Below are positions 59,571 to 64,000 of a stretch of DNA of 64,000 nucleotides, piece by piece; position 1 is the first letter of the stretch; each line of letters opens with the position of its first letter. Below the pieces are notes generated by a model that was not told where the DNA came from, did no database searches, and worked only from the letters and a program-made list of their open reading frames with translations. The position numbers and the translations under genes are program-made. The stretch spans positions 1,246,119 through 1,310,118 of the forward strand of contig NC_014297.1 in assembly GCF_000196895.1 (NCBI RefSeq), in the 5' to 3' direction. The DNA is from Halalkalicoccus jeotgali B3 (GTDB lineage: Archaea > Halobacteriota > Halobacteria > Halobacteriales > Halalkalicoccaceae).

Positions 59571-60803
59571 CTACTCGGCGCCGACGCCGAAGCGATCTAG
59601 CGTGGTGTAGAGCCCGGGCCTCGCGTCGCTGATCAGCGTGCCATCGGTGTCGAGCCCGAGGACGGCCTCGGTCGCGTGGCCCACCCGTTCTGTGGCCTCG
59701 GCGGGCGCGTACACCCCGAGGCGCCACTGGTTGAGCTGTGACTGCCTGAGTGTGCGAACGAGTGGCGATTGCTCGTCCAGTCGGCGGATCTCCCCGCCGA
59801 CGACCACGCGGGTGCTCGATTCGGTCATCTTCGGGTACGCCGGCACGTCGAGGACCACGCCGTCGGGTTCGATGCCGGCGCGGTCCGCGATCGTCTCCTC
59901 GTAGTCGACGAGCGCCTCGTGATCGAGGTCGAGCAGGTCGCCCGGAACGTCCCGGTACTCGGCCCAGACGGCCCGCTTGAAGAGGTTCCGGTGGGCGAGC
60001 CGACGGGCGATTTCCGATGTGCGTTCGGTCGTCCGCAGCGCCACGAGTAGGTCGTGGTCGTCCATCCTCCTGAGGTCCCTTGGGTCGGTCCTCGCCGCGA
60101 TCAGTCGTTCGGCCCCCCGACGGAGCATCGACTTGCCGATCCGGGCGACGTGGTGGCTGTAGACGGTGGGGTTCATCAGTGCTCGGGCGACCAGCAGGCT
60201 CTCTGCGGTCTGGACGTTGCCCTCACCCAGCACGAGTTCGTCCTCGACGAAGCGCAGTTCCCGAACGAGCCGACCGTGGTCGATGGTGCCGTAGGGGACG
60301 CCGGTGTGGTGGGCGTCCCGCACGAGGTAGTCCATCCGGTCGACGTCGAGTTCGCCCGAGACCAGCCCCCCGTACTGGCCTTCGCCGTGGATGAGCCCGG
60401 CCACTCGGTCGGGGTCGAGGTCGTACTCGGCGAGGACCGCCTCGACCGAGCCGCCGTCGATGATCCCCTCGACGTCCTCGTGGTACTTGCCGGTGTGGCG
60501 CTCGATGACGTCCTCGACGTTGTGGCTGTAGGGGCCGTGACCGATATCGTGTAAGATTGCGGCCGCCCGGATTCGCTCGGCAGTTCGACCCTCGATTCCG
60601 AGTTGGGAGAGCGCTTCGCAGGCGAGGTGATAGACGCCAAGGGAGTGCTCGAAGCGGGTGTGGTTCGCGGAGGGATAGACCAGCGAGACGGTCCCGAGCT
60701 GCGAGATGTGGCGCAGGCGCTGGACCTCGGGGGTGTCGAGCAGCGCGCGGGCGACCCCGTCGACTTCGATGTGGTCGTGGACGCTGTCCTTGATCGTCTT
60801 CAT
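59571..60803 (-). CDS. HD-domain phosphohydrolase (SAMHD1/dGTPase-like)
   Basis: 410 residues. HD-type metal residues are visible: HTRFEHSLGVYHL (H53), AAILHDIGHGPYSH (H85, D86) and a late Asp in SGELDVDRMDYLVRDAHHTG. The first 200 residues form the HD fold; the rest is helical with strands. The class hydrolyses dNTPs or other phospho-compounds. Start at 60803 matches the family start MKTIKDSVHDHIEVDGV. Confidence 0.88.
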   Translation of the reverse strand: MKTIKDSVHDHIEVDGVARALLDTPEVQRLRHISQLGTVSLVYPSANHTRFEHSLGVYHLACEALSQLGIEGRTAERIRAAAILHDIGHGPYSHNVEDVIERHTGKYHEDVEGIIDGGSVEAVLAEYDLDPDRVAGLIHGEGQYGGLVSGELDVDRMDYLVRDAHHTGVPYGTIDHGRLVRELRFVEDELVLGEGNVQTAESLLVARALMNPTVYSHHVARIGKSMLRRGAERLIAARTDPRDLRRMDDHDLLVALRTTERTSEIARRLAHRNLFKRAVWAEYRDVPGDLLDLDHEALVDYEETIADRAGIEPDGVVLDVPAYPKMTESSTRVVVGGEIRRLDEQSPLVRTLRQSQLNQWRLGVYAPAEATERVGHATEAVLGLDTDGTLISDARPGLYTTLDRFGVGAE

Positions 60804-60907
60804 ACCCGATCTGGGTCGTCCGCGTGCTTAAACCGCCGGACCGAGCGAATCTACGGTGGCTACACGTCACTCGTCGGATCCATCCCGATGGAAAATCCCG
60901 ATCCGGA

Positions 60908-61213
60908 TTATATGAAGCCGAGTACGAACGCGACGATCCCGATCGTACCGAGAAGTGCTGCCGACTTGTGATCGATATCGGGATCGTTCACGTCGATATC
61001 GGCAAACTCGCCCCATTCGAAAAGGACCGCAATACCCATGACGATCAAGCAGATCGCTCCGACCGAACCAGCTAGATCTGCTAAGAGATCGATTGGGACT
61101 GCGCCCGGATCGGAGAGTACTCGTGGAACCGCCTGAAAAGAGAGACCATTGTGTTGCGCGAGGAAAAATCCCATACTCAGAGGTACGAGACCGAATGCCC
61201 TTGGTTCAGCCAC
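60908..61213 (-). CDS. 101-residue membrane protein, unknown
   Basis: Starts with GTG 61213, 19-31 bases after a minus-strand TATA tract (61232-61244). The product has hydrophobic segments at about 8-20, 45-65 and 85-101, and a DPDIDHKSAALLG loop. No family is recognised. The gene and its flanks are less GC-rich than their neighbours, which may mean recent arrival. Confidence 0.6.
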   Translation of the reverse strand: MAEPRAFGLVPLSMGFFLAQHNGLSFQAVPRVLSDPGAVPIDLLADLAGSVGAICLIVMGIAVLFEWGEFADIDVNDPDIDHKSAALLGTIGIVAFVLGFI

Positions 61214-61231
61214 GCTAGTATGTTTTACTTT

Positions 61232-61244
61232 CTATAATAAATAT
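61232..61244 (-). promoter_or_regulatory. TATA box for the 101-residue membrane protein gene
   Basis: ATATTTATTATAG on the minus strand lies 19-31 bases ahead of the GTG at 61213, supporting that unusual start. Confidence 0.5.
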
Positions 61245-61323
61245 TTTCTTCCGATGTGATTCGTCGTTTTCAGGCACCGATTCGTATCGCTCTCGGAGAT
61301 AAATCGCCTGTCAGCGTTGGCGG

Positions 61324-62604
61324 CTACAGTGCAGCGGCGATCCCGTCGGCCCAGCTCAGGAGGGATTCGTCCTCACCGTAGCGCGCGACACACTGCAGCC
61401 CGAGCGGGAGTCCGTCAAGTTCGCCCGCCGGCAGCGCCATCGTCGGCAGCCCGCAATGGGTCCACGGGAGGTTCATCACCGGATCGCCCGTATCGTCGAT
61501 CCCCTCCGGTGCGGGCCCGGGTGCGCCCGGACAGACCCAGACGTCGATCCCCTCCTGATCCATTTCCCGCTCGACGGCCTCGCGGAGCGCGCCGCGTCCG
61601 ATTCGCGCTTCGCAGAGCTCGCCGACGTCGACGTCGTGACCCTCGCGGATCAGGTCGGCGGTCGCTTCGGCGTAGCGATCGCCGTGCTCCGCAAAGCGCT
61701 CGCTGTGGGACAGCGCGGTCTCGGCGGCGACCAGACGTTGATGCCGGTCGTTGATCGCGTCGATATCCTCCAACAGCGCGACCCGCCGAACCTCGTAGCC
61801 CGCCGTCTCCAGTCGGGCGACCTGCTCGTCGAAGGCCTCGCGGGCCGCCGGGTCGGCCTGGTCGAGATACGGCCCCTCGGGGACCCCTAGCGTCGGCACT
61901 CCAGTACTCTCGGGCCGCCAGTGCTCGTAGAGGACGCTCGCGGCCAGTTGTGCGCCCGCCACGTCCTGCGTGAAAAAGCCGACGTGATCCACTGAGGGTG
62001 CGACCGGGAGCACGCCACCGATGGGGATCCGTCCGTAGGTCGGCTTCAGGCCGACGATCCCGCAGAACGCGGCCGGGCGGATCACCGAGCCGATGGTCTG
62101 GGACCCCAGTGCCAGCGGGCAGAAGCCGGCGGCGACCGCCGCGGCTGAACCACTGGAGGAACCGCCGGGGGTGTGCTCGGGATCGTGGGGGTTGCGCGTC
62201 GGACCGGGCTCGAAGTAGGCGAACTCGGTCGTGACGGTCTTTCCGAGTACGAGCGCGCCGGCTTCCTTGAGCGCCCGTACGCTGTCGGCCTCGGGGCCGG
62301 TCACCGTCTCGGACGGGACGGTCGAACCCGCTTTCATCGGGAACCCCTCGACGTTGAAGATGTCCTTTACCCCCACTGGAACCCCGTACAGCGGCGGTCT
62401 CGTCGCCGGATCGTCGAATCGGGCTTCGAGCGCGCCCGCCTCGCGCTGGAGTCGGTCCCATCGGGCCGGTTCGTCGAGCAGCGCCTCGATTCGCGGTTCG
62501 GCACGCTCGACGCGTCCTTCGAAGGTCGCAAGATATTCGCCGAGTTCGATATCACCGGTCCGAAGCACTCTCGCGATGTCCGCGAGCGGTTCGTCGTCGA
62601 TCAT
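61324..62604 (-). CDS. Amidase signature family enzyme
   Basis: 426 residues. The Ser-Ser-Lys triad is visible: K80 in VGVKDIF, the Gly/Ser-rich HTPGGSSSGSAAAVAAG (145-160) with a catalytic Ser near 150, and S173 in GSQTIGSVIRPAAFCG. GatA-like enzymes need a GatC and GatB; none are nearby, so this is a stand-alone amidase acting on an unknown amide. It is followed by the AtoE-like transporter gene in the same direction. Confidence 0.88.
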   Translation of the reverse strand: MIDDEPLADIARVLRTGDIELGEYLATFEGRVERAEPRIEALLDEPARWDRLQREAGALEARFDDPATRPPLYGVPVGVKDIFNVEGFPMKAGSTVPSETVTGPEADSVRALKEAGALVLGKTVTTEFAYFEPGPTRNPHDPEHTPGGSSSGSAAAVAAGFCPLALGSQTIGSVIRPAAFCGIVGLKPTYGRIPIGGVLPVAPSVDHVGFFTQDVAGAQLAASVLYEHWRPESTGVPTLGVPEGPYLDQADPAAREAFDEQVARLETAGYEVRRVALLEDIDAINDRHQRLVAAETALSHSERFAEHGDRYAEATADLIREGHDVDVGELCEARIGRGALREAVEREMDQEGIDVWVCPGAPGPAPEGIDDTGDPVMNLPWTHCGLPTMALPAGELDGLPLGLQCVARYGEDESLLSWADGIAAAL

Positions 62605-62656
62605 TCCCGAACCGAGGGGGCCTCACCCCTTAATCGTTGATGATCGTTATCAGGGA

Positions 62657-64000
62657 TCAGTACGGCAGGAAGTACAGCCCGACGGCGATCACGGGCGCGA
62701 GCGCGACCATGACGATCAGGGTGTAGCCGAGGATGTCCCGCGCGTCCATCCGGGTGATGCCCAGAAGCGGGATTGCCCAGAAGGGCTGGAACATGTTGGT
62801 CCACATGTCGCCGGCGCCGTAGGCGATGATCGCCTGTCCGGGTTCGACACCGAGTTCGACCGCGGTTCCGCCAACGATTCCGCCGATGATGCCCCACTCG
62901 CCGCCGCCGCTGGGGACGAAGATGTTCATGACGCCGCCGAGGAGCCACGCCACGACCGGGAACGTCGCCGGCGTGGCGACGTCGAGTAAGAACGCCGCGA
63001 TCAGATCCGAGAGCCCGGAGTTCGAGATGATCCCCAAAATTCCGGCGTAGAAGGGAAACTGCAGGATGATTCCCGCCGAACTCTCGGTCGCGTTCCGAAT
63101 CGCGCCCATGTAGGCCGTCGGCGTGCCGTAGAGGAAGAGGCCAGCGGCGATGAAGGCGAAGTTGAAGACGTTCAGATCGAGGGCCTCGCCCAGACCCGCC
63201 GTCGCGAAGTGCTGGAGGACGTAGACGAACATCCCCGTCCCGACGAGGTAGGCGATCAGTCGGCTCTCATTGAGCCGTTCGGAGGGGGTCCGTGCGACAG
63301 TCTCGCCGCCGTCGGACCGCGGCTCCGTGTCGGGCCCGTCGAGCAGTTCGGGCGCGTACTCCTCGATCCCCACGGCGTGATCGGGTTCGGGCGCGAGGTA
63401 GTACATCAGCGGAACGACCGTCAGAAAGACCATGACAGCGAGCCCGAACGCGTACAGGGTAAAGGCGCTCTCGGAGAGGGGGACGACCCCGATGACGTCC
63501 TCGAAGACGTGGCCCTCGGTCGCCGAGAGCAACCCGGCGCTCGTCGAGGGGCCGACGTGCCAGATCACCTGACTGGTGTAGCCGGCCGCGCACAAAAGCG
63601 GGTAGTGGAACGTCTTCCCGCGCTCGCGGCCGGCTCGGGCGACGAAGACCGCGAAGATCGCCCCGACGATCAGCCCGACCCCCCAGTGGAAGTAGCCGGC
63701 GCCCATCGCGACGGCCGCGACGAGCGCGGCCGCCTGCGACCCGGTGTCGGGTATCGAGGCGATCCGGTCGAGCAGGCCGCTGACCTGCTCGGAGTCGGCG
63801 ACCGCGTAGCCGGTGACGAGAATGAGCACCATCTGCATCGCGAACTCCAACAGGGTCCAAAACCCGTCGTACCAGTTGACGATGTTCGCGAGCGGGCCGT
63901 CCGAGGTGAACGCGAGCGCCGCCACGTACGCGATCAGCGTGAGGCCGATCGCGAAGATAAACGGGCTCGGTACCCACCGCTCGGACCAGCGTGCGACCGA
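62657..64000 (-). CDS. Short-chain fatty acid transporter (AtoE-like), 5' end outside the window
   Basis: The frame runs from the window edge to 62657, giving at least 447 residues with about 11 hydrophobic helices. It carries the family start ERWVPSPFIFAIGLTLIAYVAALAF, then FWTLLEFAMQMVLILVTGYAVA, LVAAVAMGAGYFHWGVGLIVGAIFA, AIIAYGAGDMWTNMFQPFWAIPLLGI and ILGYTLIVMVALAP. The family imports acetoacetate or short-chain fatty acids. The start Met lies beyond 64000; the visible start near 63925 is not real. Confidence 0.88.
   Translation of the reverse strand, partial: SVARWSERWVPSPFIFAIGLTLIAYVAALAFTSDGPLANIVNWYDGFWTLLEFAMQMVLILVTGYAVADSEQVSGLLDRIASIPDTGSQAAALVAAVAMGAGYFHWGVGLIVGAIFAVFVARAGRERGKTFHYPLLCAAGYTSQVIWHVGPSTSAGLLSATEGHVFEDVIGVVPLSESAFTLYAFGLAVMVFLTVVPLMYYLAPEPDHAVGIEEYAPELLDGPDTEPRSDGGETVARTPSERLNESRLIAYLVGTGMFVYVLQHFATAGLGEALDLNVFNFAFIAAGLFLYGTPTAYMGAIRNATESSAGIILQFPFYAGILGIISNSGLSDLIAAFLLDVATPATFPVVAWLLGGVMNIFVPSGGGEWGIIGGIVGGTAVELGVEPGQAIIAYGAGDMWTNMFQPFWAIPLLGITRMDARDILGYTLIVMVALAPVIAVGLYFLPY

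Noticed and set aside
1-64000. CRISPR arrays and insertion sequences
   Set aside because: No regularly spaced repeat array, cas gene, or transposase with terminal repeats was seen.

Overview
The window is a haloarchaeal chromosome segment (class Halobacteria; genus not decided). Most of it is GC-rich with acidic proteins, short AT-rich promoters lying 20-35 bases ahead of start codons (leaderless style), and families typical of haloarchaea: HalOD1 output domain, DUF2150, DUF2270, PccB/PccX/PccA, split glycine decarboxylase, a soluble haloarchaeal transducer, archaeal RFC large subunit, and many tiny zinc-ribbon proteins.

Layout. 0-13.6 kb: a frameshifted ABC ATPase, DMT exporter, RNase HI-like protein, degenerate M24 protein, heme A synthase, replication factor C large subunit, an SGNH hydrolase, acetyltransferases, an amidohydrolase and small membrane or regulatory proteins. 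13.7-24.7 kb: a Tat-exported M14 carboxypeptidase, HMG-CoA synthase (mevalonate pathway), TatD and NYN nucleases, then the glycine cleavage operon gcvT-gcvH-gcvPA-gcvPB and NikR. 24.7-28.7 kb: an arsenic island with Acr3, two ArsR repressors, ArsM and ArsC, plus a RidA protein. 28.8-41.6 kb: MFS transporter, cobalamin adenosyltransferase, adenine deaminase, tRNA-Val(CAC), a soluble chemotaxis transducer, two micro-proteins, SOUL protein, threonine synthase, a GshA-like ligase and sucCD. 48.5-64 kb: quinone reductase, a HalOD1/wHTH signalling pair, SDR, NSS transporter, the propionyl-CoA carboxylase operon with biotin ligase, UspA, amidohydrolase, HD phosphohydrolase, amidase and an AtoE-like transporter that runs off the right edge.

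The standout is an AT-rich 5,072-bp integrated element at 42951-48022. It sits inside the permease gene of an ABC exporter, directly downstream of its intact ATPase gene. A 10-bp repeat (CGAGTACATC) bounds it, and joining the two repeats restores a 257-residue permease exactly in frame. The rebuilt element attachment site has perfect 8-bp inverted arms around a 7-bp spacer, the layout of a tyrosine-recombinase core, with further inverted arm motifs outside. The element encodes a tyrosine integrase coupled by a 4-bp overlap to a probable RHH/winged-helix protein, a putative HUH rolling-circle Rep, a SWIM zinc-finger protein, a small membrane protein and two small coupled ORFs. It also carries an inverted/direct repeat cluster that looks like a replication origin or partition site. 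It is best read as a small integrative plasmid. Whether excision is used as a switch for the exporter is open.
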